Shown: positions 46,350 through 57,818, counted from the first letter of the stretch. The stretch is 64,000 bases of DNA from Moniliophthora roreri (GCA_001466705.2 LATX02000176.1:496001-560000); one strand, 5' to 3'. Numbers and translations: made by a program. The notes: a model not told the origin generated them from the letters alone.

Positions 46350-48030
46350 TTAGTCCGCTGTGGATTTCCTCGATCTCACGACCTTGTTCCTGAGCGCTCG
46401 TTCTTTTAGCTCATTCTCTCTCTTTTCAAGTTCACTTTGAGACGGACCTAATGTTTCTCGGTCCTGTAACTCGTCTGTGTTATTTGACGTTATATCTTCA
46501 AAAGGAGAAATACACACCTCGGTTTTCATATCATCTTCGGATTCCCATCTGTTCCTCTTCTTCTCTGCTGCCGCTTGGCCTTTGATTTTCAGCTCGTTAG
46601 AGTCGTCTCTGGAATCAACGTCCATTCTTTTGTCCATTGCCGGGCTACGCGGTGAAGATGACCGACTTCTGGCACTGGGGGTTCGAGAATAGCGCCTGCC
46701 ACCACCCTGTTTGCTAATGCTAGGACTTCTTCTACGAGGTGGTGAGCGTGACCTCGTTGGGCTGCGTCTTCGTCGTTTGGGTGGTGGACTGATGCTTCGA
46801 CGTCTCTTTCCATAACCATGCCCAGGTGGCGACCTAGACATGCTTCGAGCCGGAGACGGCGATGGTGAAATACGACGTCTTCGAGCAGGTGGACTGCGGC
46901 TATCCCTTTCACGTGGTCGTCTATCTCTTGGAGGTGTTACCGAAGGGGAGCGAGGCCTCCTTCTAGAAGGTGGCGGTGGTGAACGTGAGATAGAGCGCGA
47001 TGGTGAACGACGGCGCCTCGGAGGGGGAGAGCGTTCGTTGCGTGGCCCGCCACGACCAGGAGAAGGTGACCTTCGCCGAGGTGGCGAGCGGTACCTGCGG
47101 GGAGGTGGCGAGCGAGAAATGCCACTGGAAGGTGGTGTCGGTGACCTTCGACGCGGTGTCGGAGATCGTGACATGCGGCGACGTCCCTAGAATTTTTTTA
47201 ATAAAAATGAGTGCTTGCAAATAGAGGTTAAACGGATAGACTTACTCGATCGCCCCAGCCACCATCTCGAGGTCGACCACCGCCACGGTCATCATCATAA
47301 CCGCCTCTTCCCCCTCGCCCTCGTCCGCGACCTCTGCCTCCTCTACCCCCCCTGCCTCCTCTTTCATTTCCACGGATATCATCTAATCTTGCTCGACGAT
47401 CTCGCTCGTCGAAAGCGCGTGTATCTCTTTCACGCGCTTTCCGCAACTCCTCCTTTTTCTCCTCGACAAAAGTACGTGGAACACCAGTGACATCATTCTG
47501 AGCTTCAAGTAAAAGATTCCATAAAGCAGACATGAAAGCAGGAGTGTCTTTGGTTAGAAAACCAGTCAGGTTAATTTGCATCTTCTTAGGGTCTGGGGTC
47601 TAAAAAGCTTGCTCGTTAGAATTTCATCCCAATATGAAGAGGATAAAGTGCATACCGGCTGCGACTTGTCCTCCAATAAACCCATAGCATACTCTACCAC
47701 CACTTCATCCTCAAAACCAACTAGCTCGACTACCTTTTTGGTGATCCACGGCTTGATGACGTTTAGGTTGACCTTGCGCATGTCGACCTGTAAAAACCAT
47801 GGTAAAAAAAACGTCGTCCAGAGTCACTCGCATAGCAAAAGATACCTTTTTATCAAACTCTGGCGGAAATTTCATAGTCTTTAGGAGCTTGAGCTCCTTG
47901 TCTGAGAAACGTCTATCCTGGTCGGCAGAAGTTCCCTTGAAAAAGCCTGGACGAGGTAAGCAAAAGAAGTGGTGGTGAGCATACTAAAGGGATACCGTAT
48001 CCTTCGACTGGTCTCACCAGCGTCAGCCAT
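46350..48030 (-). CDS. SRRM1: SRRM1-like splicing coactivator (PWI domain, SR repeats)
   Basis: The start at 48030 gives MADAG, then FFKGTSADQDRRFSDKELK. A full PWI domain follows (MRKVNLNVIKPWITKKVVEL and later NLTGFLTKDTPAFMSALWNL), which binds nucleic acid and helps splicing factors bridge exons. An arginine/glycine-rich stretch and a long RS-rich region (SRSPPPRRYRSPPRR and similar) come next, then a conserved C-terminal part (WESEDD, ENELKERALRNKVVRSRK). Exons are joined by short introns, including one before GRRRMSRS (donor near 47245). This is a nuclear protein acting in pre-mRNA splicing with SR proteins. A possible extra 43-nt intron near the acidic region (about 46475-46520) is unresolved. 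It is tandem with galactonate dehydratase. Confidence 0.9.
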
Positions 48031-48206
48031 GTTGATTGAACGGAATGAGGTTGGTTGCTGGCGTTCCTCTTCGCGGTTGTGGATTGAGAAACGTGGGAAA
48101 CGTTTTAGTTCCGAAGCGAGCCTCGCGGTCTTTTTACGAAGTACAGTCGGACTTGGTCATAACTGCTACAGTTGTTACATTCGGTTGTAATCTTTTTTCC
48201 GAATAC

Positions 48207-49859
48207 ACTACCACTCTCGAAGACTTCCATCATCACCCCTCCATAAGGGATTTCTCCAGGCTGGAAGATTTTCCATACAGAATTGAGACGCTTTGCGAAC
48301 AAGCTCTTCGTTGATCTCTATCCCAAGACCCGGGCCTGCATGCTCTTTAGAACAGGATGAGGGAATGCAAGTCAATTCATACCTCTCAAAATGTCGATAT
48401 GGCCGTCTTTGACGGTGAATACGTCTGGATTGGTCATGTATGTATGCAGATCAGCATTCGCAAGTGGATTCTCATGTCCGGTGAGATTATAGTGCATCTG
48501 AACAACAACGGAATCGATTCAGCATTTAGTTTCCTTGTGATTCTGCGAGAGCTTACCTTCCAGCTCATCTCCTGGATGACAACTTCCATAGGATGAGCGT
48601 CAAGCCTCCCAAGAAAACTCTAGTACTTACAATTAGGAGCAGATGCCGCTACCTGCATGCAAGCAGCGAGTGCAATTGGTCCAATAGGACAGTGAGGCGC
48701 TAATGCCACATCATAAGTATCCGCGAGATTGGCAATACGATTCAATTCTGTGATCCCTCCGCAATGCGCAACCTGACCAGGATATTCAGCAACAGTGGCG
48801 TTAAAGATATTGAAAGACGTTACATCAGGTTGAGCGATATCTATAGCCCGACGTTCAAAGTAAGGTCGGAAATCGTGTCGGGTATACAATCTTTCTCCCA
48901 GTGCGATGGGTGTTGACACGGCATTGGATAAATCCGCAATTTCCTCTGGTTGGGTTGGCAGTAAAGGCTCTATCGGACAGCAGAGGCTGTAAGTAATGCC
49001 TACTACGAGACAGTCTAATAGCTTGCCTTCGATGAAGAATGGTTGGAGAGGCTCGAGGAGCTTTGCGAGCTGCTTGGCCATACCCTTGTGTAGGCGACCG
49101 TGAAAGTCAACTCCGACATCCAGCCCGACATCCCTGGTTTTAGGTCAACCACTTGTAATCTTCTTAATTCCCGATGACATACCGGACCTGCTTGACTCGG
49201 TCAACCGTTGACTGAAGAGTGCTCGGTGAATCAATCCATGCCACAGCATCTTATTGCAGGCGTTCAGCCCCTGTTACAACGGGATGAATCGAAGGCTCGT
49301 ACCCGTGCCGTTCATCTTGACTGCCGTGAACCCTTGCTCCTTGCGGGCCAAAGCAGCAGAAACAACATCGCTTGGATGATCCCCGCCAATCCATCCATAC
49401 ACTTTGATACGATCGCGAACTTTTCCACCTAGAAGCTGCCAAACTGGAACGCCCAACTTCTTGCCTTTGATGTCCCACAGAGCTATATCCAAGCCCGACA
49501 AGGCGCTCTGATCCAATCATGAGCTTTGGGGGTATTGAGATGACTACGGTACGCACCATTAACACTGGACCTCCACGGTAGAAGCGACCCATATACGCAG
49601 TCTGCCATATATCGAGTATGTTATCCGGATCCACTCCAACGAATCGTTCTGTCAAATCTTTGAAACCACCTTCAACAGCCTCAGTGTGTCCTTCCAGTGT
49701 GCCCTCGCCCCAACCGATGATCCCGTCTGATGTTTCTACTCGTACCAGAAGCCAACGAGGTGGTACTCGAAATGTCTGCAGGATACAGTCAGGAAATGGA
49801 ATCGGTTGGATCAGAAAGCTCTATACCTCAATCTTGGTAATTGTGCTAGTATTTGCCAT
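48207..49859 (-). CDS. dgoD: Galactonate dehydratase (enolase superfamily)
   Basis: The start at 49859 gives [11 protein letters not shown], joined to [18 protein letters not shown]. The rest follows DgoD closely: [124 protein letters not shown] and [15 protein letters not shown]. The enzyme dehydrates galactonate to 2-keto-3-deoxy-galactonate; the metal-binding acids in DFHG, IEE and GER, and the histidine in APHCPIGP, are visible. In fungi the substrate might be another sugar acid. Intron 48970-49026 needs a GC donor (GAAG|GCAAGC). All exons stay in frame and the gene appears intact. Confidence 0.92.
48970..49026 (-). other. GC-AG intron in galactonate dehydratase
   Basis: Donor GAAG|GCAAGC, acceptor GATAG|AGCC, 57 nt. 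It restores FFIEEPL, the conserved metal-binding strand, and no GT donor does. Confidence 0.8.
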
Positions 49860-50509
49860 TGGAAAGAAGTCTTCCAGTCTGGGGCAGTTCCGTCATCCCT
49901 CGGATTATAATAAATACGAGCCAAAAACCTTCGGACCGGTGGATGACAACGTGATGAAGAGGATCACAGTGACACGGGAGAGTAGACCCGTTTGGGAAAG
50001 AACCATTGTAACCATGATAGTTTCGAGAGGATACAGCGAGAGGTGAGCTCAGCAAGGGCTTCATACAGACCTGAGTAGGTGAGAAAAAGGGTGAGGGCTC
50101 ATAAGCGCTAAGCGCTAATTGGTCGCAGCTCTAGTTGTATTTTGCTTGTAGAGTGTACTCTAGACATAAACCGTATAACAAGCATATTACAGGCCACTAA
50201 GATTAGTTCGTCGGCTGAACGCTCAACCACGAATCCCAGATGGCAGATGAGAGCTATGTACGGGAGTCTTTGGAGTCGGAATACCATGGATATGGCACTC
50301 ACATCTAGTTGGGATGTCTAGGTCGTCTTTACGACGAGGCTTGTGTACCTCTCGCGACAAGCGGGTGTTAAAAGTCCTCCAAAGGATCCATGACCATGCA
50401 TTTGAAGGAGACAGCGCCGTGGATTTCAAGCATTGGCGCAAAACCTGTAGTAGCAAGAGGTCAATTTACTGCTCCTGTTTAAACGAAGACGAACTCACAA
50501 TGCTTCGAG
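49860..50509. other. Intergenic region
   Basis: This is upstream of galactonate dehydratase and downstream of MDM35. Short open frames only; no gene can be supported. Confidence 0.45.
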
Positions 50510-50878
50510 TCATTTTCTTTGGACAGTTTCCTGTACAATAGGCGGTAACGGTCTAGGTGCCTCGAGCGGATTCTCTTCTCTAGCTTGTTGGACCACTTTA
50601 TCCAGACCCTTCTCCTGTAATGCATTCTGCGACCGACATGAGTAAGCCACTCTACCAAGCAGACAGCTGTCACTCACTTGGACACAACCCTTGTACGCCT
50701 CCCACATTTTTCCGCACTTTTGCTGAAACTCTTCTGCTTTCCGCTTCGAGTACTCCTCCCGCGACTGGGTCTTGGGTAACGAGACAGCGGGTTCGAGGTA
50801 TCCTTCAAACCATGCGTTGAAGCAGCTATCGTATTCCTTCTTGAGAGGAGTACATTCCGCGGAGAGAGAATCTGCCAT
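50510..50878 (-). CDS. MDM35: MDM35/TRIAP1-type twin CX9C protein
   Basis: The start at 50878 gives MADSLSAECTPLKKEYDSC. Two CX9C pairs are visible (CTPLKKEYDSC and CGKMWEAYKGC), which form disulfides in the mitochondrial intermembrane space. Between them is the family sequence FNAWFEGYLEPAV. Mdm35 binds Ups1/Ups2 proteins and supports phospholipid (phosphatidic acid, phosphatidylserine) transfer across that space. One short intron follows CVQ; the exon after it reads NALQEKGLDKVVQQAREENP, matching family C-termini. The gene is divergent from RVS161, 132 bp away. Confidence 0.95.
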   Translation of the reverse strand: MADSLSAECTPLKKEYDSCFNAWFEGYLEPAVSLPKTQSREEYSKRKAEEFQQKCGKMWEAYKGCVQVSDSCLLGRVAYSCRSQNALQEKGLDKVVQQAREENPLEAPRPLPPIVQETVQRK

Positions 50879-51010
50879 AGTGGAAGTTCGAGTATGAGTT
50901 CCAGTACGCGTTCCCGCGGCATTTGATTCAGGTCATCCCGCTGACCAAGCAGAATTGTGCTTCGCTTCGCCCATCATCTTTCTCATTCCCAAGGTTACAG
51001 ACGTCGAGCT
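50879..51010. promoter_or_regulatory. Short bidirectional promoter between MDM35 and RVS161
   Basis: Only 132 bp separate the two divergent start codons, so both promoters overlap. Confidence 0.6.
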
Positions 51011-52315
51011 ATGAGTTGGTCCGGGTAAGCTATCCAGAAAGCCCTATTTCGAACACATCTGACGAAGAAATACTTTTTCAGATTCAAGAAGTCTGTCAAT
51101 CGCGCCGGTACAACGGTAATACACATGCGCACTCGGACATATCTTCCATGACACTGACAACACCACAAACGGTCAGCTCTTGCAAAAGACGGGTCAGATT
51201 GAACGAACGGTGGATAGAGAGCTTACTGAAGAGGAGGTAAAATTTAAAACGTGCGTACGGCGAAAGAAAGAAACTGGATATGTGACAAGTGCTAAGATAC
51301 CCCTTCCTCAGATTCGAGAAAGAGTGTCAGGCGTTACAGAAGGATGGAAAGGCGTATTGGGACTCGATGAGAGGTGTGCATCGTCTTGCCTACTTGAAGC
51401 GTCCGATGCTGACGTTCAAACCACAGCAATGACCGCAGCACAAGCCCGAATCGCCGAGACAATCGAGACATTTTACGGAGCAGCAGATCGTGGATCAGAA
51501 GGTGCCATGGCTGCGCATGCGTACAAACGAGCTGCAGATGATATGGATGGGGGTTTCGGAAGAGAGCTGGTGCGTCGAGTACTCTTGTGCCTTTTCCAAC
51601 GACTACCAACGAACGATCTCAAAGGATATTCCATACCGAACAGCTATATCCGAACCTCTTGGAAAGATGTGTGCATATTTCCCCGTTGTAAATGAACATA
51701 TATCGAAGCGGAATAAAAAGGTGTGTGTTACCGCTCAATGCCATGTAACTCTTATGGCTCAATGTTGGTACCCAGCTCCTCGACTACGACGCTGCAAGAA
51801 GCAGGCTTCGAAAGCTGGTAGATAAGCCCAGCGACGACCCTACTAAACTTCCCAAGGCAAGTCGGGTTCCTTGTGCGCTGGCATCATGATCACCGATGTT
51901 GATTCCCGCTCCTGCAGGCACAACAAGAAAACGACGAAAGCAAGGAGGTCTTTGACATGCTCAACGATCAGCTTATCGCCGAACTACCTCAACTCCTCGA
52001 CCTGCGCGTACCGTACTTTGATCCAAGTTTTGAAGCCATGATTCGGATGCAAGCAAAGTTTGCGGAGGAAGGGTACGAGAAGCTCAGTGGTGTGCAGAGG
52101 TGCGCTTTCGACTCGGCGAACCAACCTCCTTGAACTCAGCTAGTGAATGAACAGATATTTTGACGATAGCGTGCGAGATGATTACGCTGCAGGTCAATTA
52201 GATGCCCAGGTGTGTAATGTCCTGGTACTTTACATTCACGAGGCGAGCTAAACCTTCTTCACAGGTAGAAGGTGTCTTGCAAGAGATGAGAGAACTATCG
52301 ATATGCGGCGCATGA
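51011..52315 (+). CDS. RVS161: RVS161-type BAR-domain protein
   Basis: The start at 51011 gives MSWSG, spliced to FKKSVNRAGTT, the RVS161 N-terminus. Exons then read LLQKTGQIERTVDRELTEEE, CQALQKDGKAYWDSMRAMT, AAQARIAETIETFYGAADRG, YRTAISEPLGKMCAYFP, LLDYDAARSRLRKLVDKPSD, VFDMLNDQLIAELPQLLDLR, VPYFDPSFEAMIRMQAKFAE and YFDDSVRDDYAAGQLDAQ. It forms the crescent BAR dimer with RVS167 at endocytic sites and bends membranes. Eight short introns are needed; intron 51857-51917 has a GC donor (AAG|GCAAGT). All exons are in frame. Confidence 0.94.
51857..51917 (+). other. GC-AG intron in RVS161
   Basis: Donor AAG|GCAAGT, acceptor CTGCAG|GCA, 61 nt. It joins KLPK to AQQENDESK; the family has the same block without break. 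Confidence 0.85.
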
Positions 52316-52522
52316 AGTTGGAAACGTATAGTAGAATACAGTAACGATGTATAAGTACTTGTCTGATGTGCAAATCGAGGTTTGATGAGCCCGTTTCCGA
52401 TTCGTGGTGCATGATGCCGTGCGGTGCGGTGCATGCAGTTTAATAGAGGTCGTGGGAAGCCACGACAGAGGTCAATTTCTGGCAACGTTCCGCTAATCCG
52501 CCATAGCGCCTTCACCACTGGC

Positions 52523-53341
52523 ATGGCTGCCCCCATTTCATACCTCCTCTTTCTCTTCCTTCTGAGTCTATTGACTGGACAATCCTTTGCTATCAAGTTC
52601 GTTCTTCCAGCACAAAGATACCCTCCAGCCAAATGCATATGGAATTCCGTTCATACCAACACCCTCGTCATCGTTACAGCCAACCTCGGCCCTGGGGAAA
52701 ACCAACGTGTGGACGTTGAGATCGTTGACTCGAGTCCACAGAAGAATGTGTATCTCAGCAAGAAGAACATTAATGGGGAGACGCGGTTAGCTGTCACTTC
52801 GCATGCGGAAGGGGAGATTGGCGTGTGTTTCAAAAATACTATTGAAGGCAGTACGTGGCAGATGATTCCGAGGAAAAAGGTTGACTAATATCGTGTTCAA
52901 GGTATTTCAAACGATAAAGCGAGTAAACTCTCCCGTATTGTTGACTTGGACGTGGATATCGGTGCTGACGCTGTCGACTACAAGTGAGTATTCAACATGT
53001 TGTACCATTCTTCCTTTCTAATTCTGGTTAAAGTGCTATTGCCAACCAAGAATCACTCTCGGGATTAGAGACCGAGATGCGTAAATTAGAGGGTCTGGTT
53101 AAGGAGATAGTTGACGAAATGGGTTACCTCAAAAAGAGAGAAGAACGTTTCACGGATACGAACTGTACGTCAGGTTTACTGCTCGCCATCATCCTTGACT
53201 CTAATATCAGCTTCTGCAGTGTCTACCAACCAGCGCGTTCAAAACTTTGCGTGGTTCACGATTTTTTCGCTGGCGGCATTAGGCGCCTGGCAAATCATGC
53301 ACCTGAGATCGTTCTTCAAGCGCAAATACTTGATTGATTGA
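52523..53341 (+). CDS. ERV25: p24-family cargo receptor ERV25 (TMED10 type)
   Basis: The start at 52523 gives a signal peptide (MAAPISYLLFLFLLSLL, then TGQSFA). The GOLD domain follows (residues about 23-130) with two conserved cysteines (AKCIW, IGVCF), then a coiled coil (LSGLETEMRKLEGLVKEI), a membrane helix (WFTIFSLAALGAWQI) and the cytosolic tail RSFFKRKYLID. The FF and dilysine-like signals in the tail bind COPII and COPI coats. The protein cycles between ER and Golgi and helps package GPI proteins and other cargo. Three introns; one near 52856 could use a GC or a stronger GT donor (GTACGT), and the GT is preferred. Confidence 0.95.
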
Positions 53342-54694
53342 TGTTTGGGTGCTACGGCTCTGAGTAGGGAATGCTTGTATCATAATGTCGGTAATGACCA
53401 CCTATTGATGCGGTTATCTGGCACTGTGCCTCTACCGTCGCAGTTGGGGAGTTGAGCGCCACTTCCGAGCAGTTGTACTATTCCCAGCTTTCACTCCCTC
53501 CATATCCCCAATTTCTATGGATATCCCAATTTCCCTACGCCATTCACCGTCTTCATCATTGTACCTCAGCCCACCCCCCCGCAACAAATTTCTGTGATGA
53601 CTCAGAAGGACGTTTCGCGCGCCATCTTAAGTATTTCTGCTAACGGTTTGTTGCCATTGTAGTAGTTATTTATTGACGTTGAGCGCTTGAGCCCTCGCGT
53701 ATTCCATAACGAACTTCACGTCGAGATAAATGCCAGCTTTCCGCTGATTCTTGATTGCCTCTTCTGGCGTCTGTCCCATTGGCTCTTCAACGAACCTGTT
53801 CTCCAGACAGACGGTCAGACAGCCTAGCGTTTCGGTTTCGCATGTTCACCGCTCAAGCGCTCATCCATTAAAAGAATCTTACTGAGGCTGCCTATATACC
53901 ATCATCATTTTCATGGTTTTTATCCTGATTGAACGACTATCTTCAACCTCGTATCAAGCCGGGTTTATCGGGCTGTCTTCATAGGTACAGTGAGTTTGAG
54001 GCTTGAAGTCAGCTCGAGGCCGTGGGAGTGTCACTGTCAGGGTCGGCGACGCGTTCTTTGCCTTGCGACGGCGAGGCGAACTCTCCTAATCTCGCACTCC
54101 AAACCAGAGATTTTCTACCAAACTTCGCTTTAGCTTTCCATAGATGCACTCCCACGGTGTCTACGACTGAGGAAGAGCAGCTACCGATTCAGGACGTTCA
54201 AGTCTTTTTGGCACTCCATATCCCAACCGAAGTCCCAAGTATATATCGAGATTCGAAATACGACGACACAGTCTCGAACGAGGCTGGGAATAGGTGCAGC
54301 TGCTACTGTTATGCCATCTCCTACGACGGGATAGAGACAGTGGTTCCACAAATTTCGAAGTAACCGCCGATTGTGGTTGGCTGCAAGATGGCAGGATGGG
54401 GAATTAGAGATGACTTGCAGGTCATGGAAGTAGCAAACCATTGTTGGTCAGTAATTTGGTTCGCCCGTTTGATATCAGCGTTTCCGCGACTGTGAAACTA
54501 TCAATCTCACTGTTCGGAGACCGGGATCCAAAATAGGACTTTGGCAGGTCGACCATAGTACGGGGGAATTCTAATTCCGTTCTGTTACGGCGCGCCATAC
54601 ATTTTCTGTGTTCATCAGGATTGAATATGTCCAGGTGTCGCTTTGACCTGCTCCAATTTCCCAGCGTCCTATCTGTGTCACAAGGATACTGTTA
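53342..54694. other. Interval with one orphan exon-like segment
   Basis: Apart from the coding-looking segment at 53666-53842 (minus), only short open frames without features are found. A plus-strand frame at 54022-54363 has no family resemblance. Confidence 0.45.
53666..53842 (-). pseudogene. Orphan C-terminal exon of an unrecognised protein
   Basis: The frame reads LGCLTVCLENRFVEEP, MGQTPEEAIKNQRKAGIY, LDVKFVMEYARAQ and ends LNVNK before a TAA at 53666. It looks coding (amphipathic, no low complexity), but no upstream exon was found on the minus strand, so it may be what is left of a deleted gene. I do not recognise the family. Confidence 0.35.
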
Positions 54695-55218
54695 ATGGCG
54701 GAAACAGAAACAGCCCTCCTCAGCCCTGTAGGTACCTCTTTAAATTCGAGGCAATAGACTAACGAGTGCGGCTAGCAGTATACGGCGGACACGTACTTGC
54801 TGTCATATGGCTCGTGCCACACTTGAGCTCGATCCAGGTAGCAATATAAATGAAGGCTGCGACGTCGTTTGTTCGAGCATTCAGATCCAGACGCCACTCC
54901 CGAATCTTGTGTCACCTACAATTGTCTCCTTGTACTCCCAAGTCCGCACGCGCCTATGGTTTGCCTCTCATCTGTCATTCCCTCTGATATCGCCGTTGAA
55001 GATAGGTCTTATATATACGGTTCTCTATGCGGCTGAGAAGAGGAAAAGACGATCATTCCGGACAAGGCACAGTATTATCTCCCGCTGCATCAGCTCCAGC
55101 AACAGCACATAACGTTCGTTTAGAGCGCGAGCGCCAAACAGTGGCACCGGAAGGCAGGAAGAAATGGTACAAGTTCCCGTTTAAGAACGGCTGGTGTTGC
55201 TTCGAAACACCACCATAA
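54695..55218 (+). CDS. Candidate small gene, unknown function
   Basis: A start at 54695 (MAETETALLSP) could splice to a hydrophobic segment (YGGHVLAVIWLVPHLSSIQ) and, through unresolved middle exons, to a basic end (RLERERQTVAPEGRKKWYKF and then PFKNGWCCFETPP) that stops at 55218. Introns fit roughly at 54735-54778 and after SSIQ. Gene structure is uncertain and no family is recognised. Confidence 0.3.
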
Positions 55219-55234
55219 CACCCTCAAATCCACC

Positions 55235-57302
55235 ATGTCCTTTCGATATGCTTCAGATATGAAATTCTACGGGTCGACCTTCACGAACATCGGAGGCAGT
55301 CAATATAATTTTTACTATTTGCATTCAAAGCCGCAGTCAATATGGGACAATGTGTGTAACTTTCCTCGCTGTTCTATCCGATTCTTATTCTAAAAGTAAT
55401 CTAGTACGAGCGGATAATTCCTGGGAAGGTCTTACTCAAAAGGCGCATTGCTGAAGCACCAATCGAACAAGATGAACACGAATCCACAAAACTACAAGCT
55501 TGTCGAATTTTCAGCGTCGCTGAAATAACAGATAGGGGCACCAGAGACTTCTTGCATGTAGGATATCGTGGCGAACATGCTTTCGAGGTCAGTTATTCCC
55601 TACATTGCCGTGAACGTCACTGAGATATCTTTTGAGGCCTTTCAACGGGATTTTCACAAATTCGGCTTGATTAAGTACACGTCGATTCCCTCCTTTTCCA
55701 AGGTGAGAGATTACTCACATAATTTGGTAGAGACGTAAATGTCATGCAACTGTCTGGCTACAATGAACCTATACTACCAGCGTTAATCTTTCATCAAGGT
55801 AAGGTACATCGCAGATTCATCAGCTAGCCCTAAACTGGCGTTATTTTAGCACCCGTCCCTGCCGCCAACGTTTTCCAGGGAAGCCAATATTCCCCCATTC
55901 TTTATGTGTATTTCTGCCATCAGTTGTCGGGAAAGATTGGCAACAGAGTTGTAAGCTCTCTTCCTACTCCACTATTATCCAATAACGAGGATCCATTTTC
56001 CTGCTCCAAGGTCCTGAGCGAGCTCTGGATTGACTCAAGCGACGGTTCTCTGCGTCCTGGGCCACGCGTTACAATGAAGATAGGCACGCACTGGGCCGTG
56101 TCTCTGGGGAAAGAGAACGACAGGTCGATGACAGGTCAACATTCCTCGCTTACCATTAACGCCATTCAAGATGATCAAATTGTGTTCAACTTCCTTTTCG
56201 AGCACCTCGAAACGCGAACGTTCTTCAAAGGAATCTGTTTGGCTACCAAGGCAGTTGACCAATGGGTGTCCATCCCCATTGAAGAGGCTTTGTCGGTATT
56301 ATCCTTCGACACTAGGACAATATACAAACAGTCGACTCTGGAAGCTGCGGCTCAACTTCTTGGAATTAAGGAAAGTCAACCTTATCTGTATAAGGTTATG
56401 GGTCTACCAGCCGCAGTACAGAAAAGTAAATTAATCACCGAAGATGGCTTTGTACGGTGAATATGTTTTTGTTGCCAGTGGGCTGGTATCACAACAGAGC
56501 TGACAGTGGCTCCCACGGAGAAGATTTACGTTTCAGCCACAGGACATCAACGTGCTTGGTGATTTTTCATTGCGTTACACTTTGATCTCTCAGGAGACGT
56601 TGGTCGCCATTACGGAGACATGGCTTTCTCAAGCGCATATGGTGTTCGACCAACTCTCGATTCAAAAAGATGGAGGTCCGGAAGACTATTGTGAGTTTCA
56701 CACTAGACCTTTGGGCCACCATGTCATTTAGCTCGCCTTGCAACAGCGTTACCCGGCATGTTTCGTCTGTATCTAGATCGGAAGACTGACGATACGGTTG
56801 TCCATCGTGAAGCTGCTCTCAATCAGCCCATCTATCTCTTCATTTCTCCTATATCCGACTTGCGAGCCTACTGGACTCTGGATGGCCAAGGCGAACAGGA
56901 ACTGTCTGAGGAATTACGGAGAACCCTCGGCCTCCCTTCTTTCACCTTCAGTGCAAGGTTCATGTGGATATCTTGGGATCAGCGTGCATACGATGCCATA
57001 AAGAAGCTTCAGATTCGCAAAGGTTTTGATCCCTCCACCACAGAGTTTGCTGACTCGCTGGGTTACTCCCATCTCAAAGTTGTTGATGACCAAGATCGGT
57101 TCCACGATGAAGGTAAAATTCCGTCAGTAGTGTCTTGAATGCAGCGTGCTTAATTTGTGTTTTCTTGTTTTCAGTATTGGTCGAGCAAGACAGCTTTGAG
57201 GGCAACTTGACAACATTATTGGGCTCGGAGGAGGAAATTGTGCTTTACCCTCGAAGGCGTAAGGCGGCACGATCGTTGCAGATGACAGTGTTACCATTAT
57301 AA
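55235..57302 (+). CDS. Family member C, protein of unknown function
   Basis: The start at 55235 (MSF) gives an N-terminal motif DMKFYGSTFTNIGGSQYNFY and ends exon 1 in IWDN, as in member A. Family blocks follow: PGKVLLKRRIAEA, FLHVGYRGEHAFE, AFQRDFHKFGLIK, LPALIFHQ, VLSELWIDSSDGSLRPGP, ETWLSQAHMVFDQL, LPGMFRLYLDRKTDDTV, ELRRTLGLPSFTFSARFMW, DPSTTEFADSLGYSHLKVV, and a tail rich in acidic and basic residues to 57302. Introns after HAFE and elsewhere are shared with A, B and D. Member D next to it is close in sequence and probably arose by tandem duplication. Function is unknown. Confidence 0.75.
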
Positions 57303-57818
57303 ATGTTAACTTGTTTGTCAACTCCAAGGGTACGGTACAACCTTTCTGCTGCTTACTTAACTGTATTGATATAATGGTAGTGTCTGTTCAGGCTAAGTAG
57401 GGTGTTAAGTATTGTATCTGAACCTGATAGTAGCTTCCGTCGTCGACGGAGTACGTAGCACAGGACCGGCCGTTCCTTCATTCCTATGTACATATTTTCC
57501 CGAGTATTGCAAACATCTCCAAATTCGAGTGCCTTGAAGAAGTTATCTGACCTATCACCTCTACTTAAAAGATCAAAGTCTCTCGGGGAGTCGAGTTACG
57601 TGTATTCACTCAATGGTATGTGCTACAACCGCATTCAGTTGGCAGGGAGACTAGATCCGTACAGATCCATGGTCCACTTACGGTGGCGACGTGTAACATT
57701 TACACGTCGACCTTCGATAGATCCAGATTGAAACGAGGCGCTTAACAATCAATGTCAATGTGCATGACTTTGGCGCAAGGGTTACCGGCGCACTATCACC
57801 CATCCTTCACTGATCAAC

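Noticed and set aside
47215..47490. Open frames on the plus strand opposite the SRRM1-like gene (also 46840-47190)
   Set aside because: These are shadows of the RS- and RGG-rich coding sequence on the other strand.
52850..52905. A further GC donor in ERV25 (GAAG|GCAGTA)
   Set aside because: A strong GT donor (GTACGT) three bases on also keeps the frame and gives a sequence like that of homologues.
54022..54363. Plus-strand open frame of 113 codons
   Set aside because: No conserved blocks, no convincing splice partners, ordinary composition.
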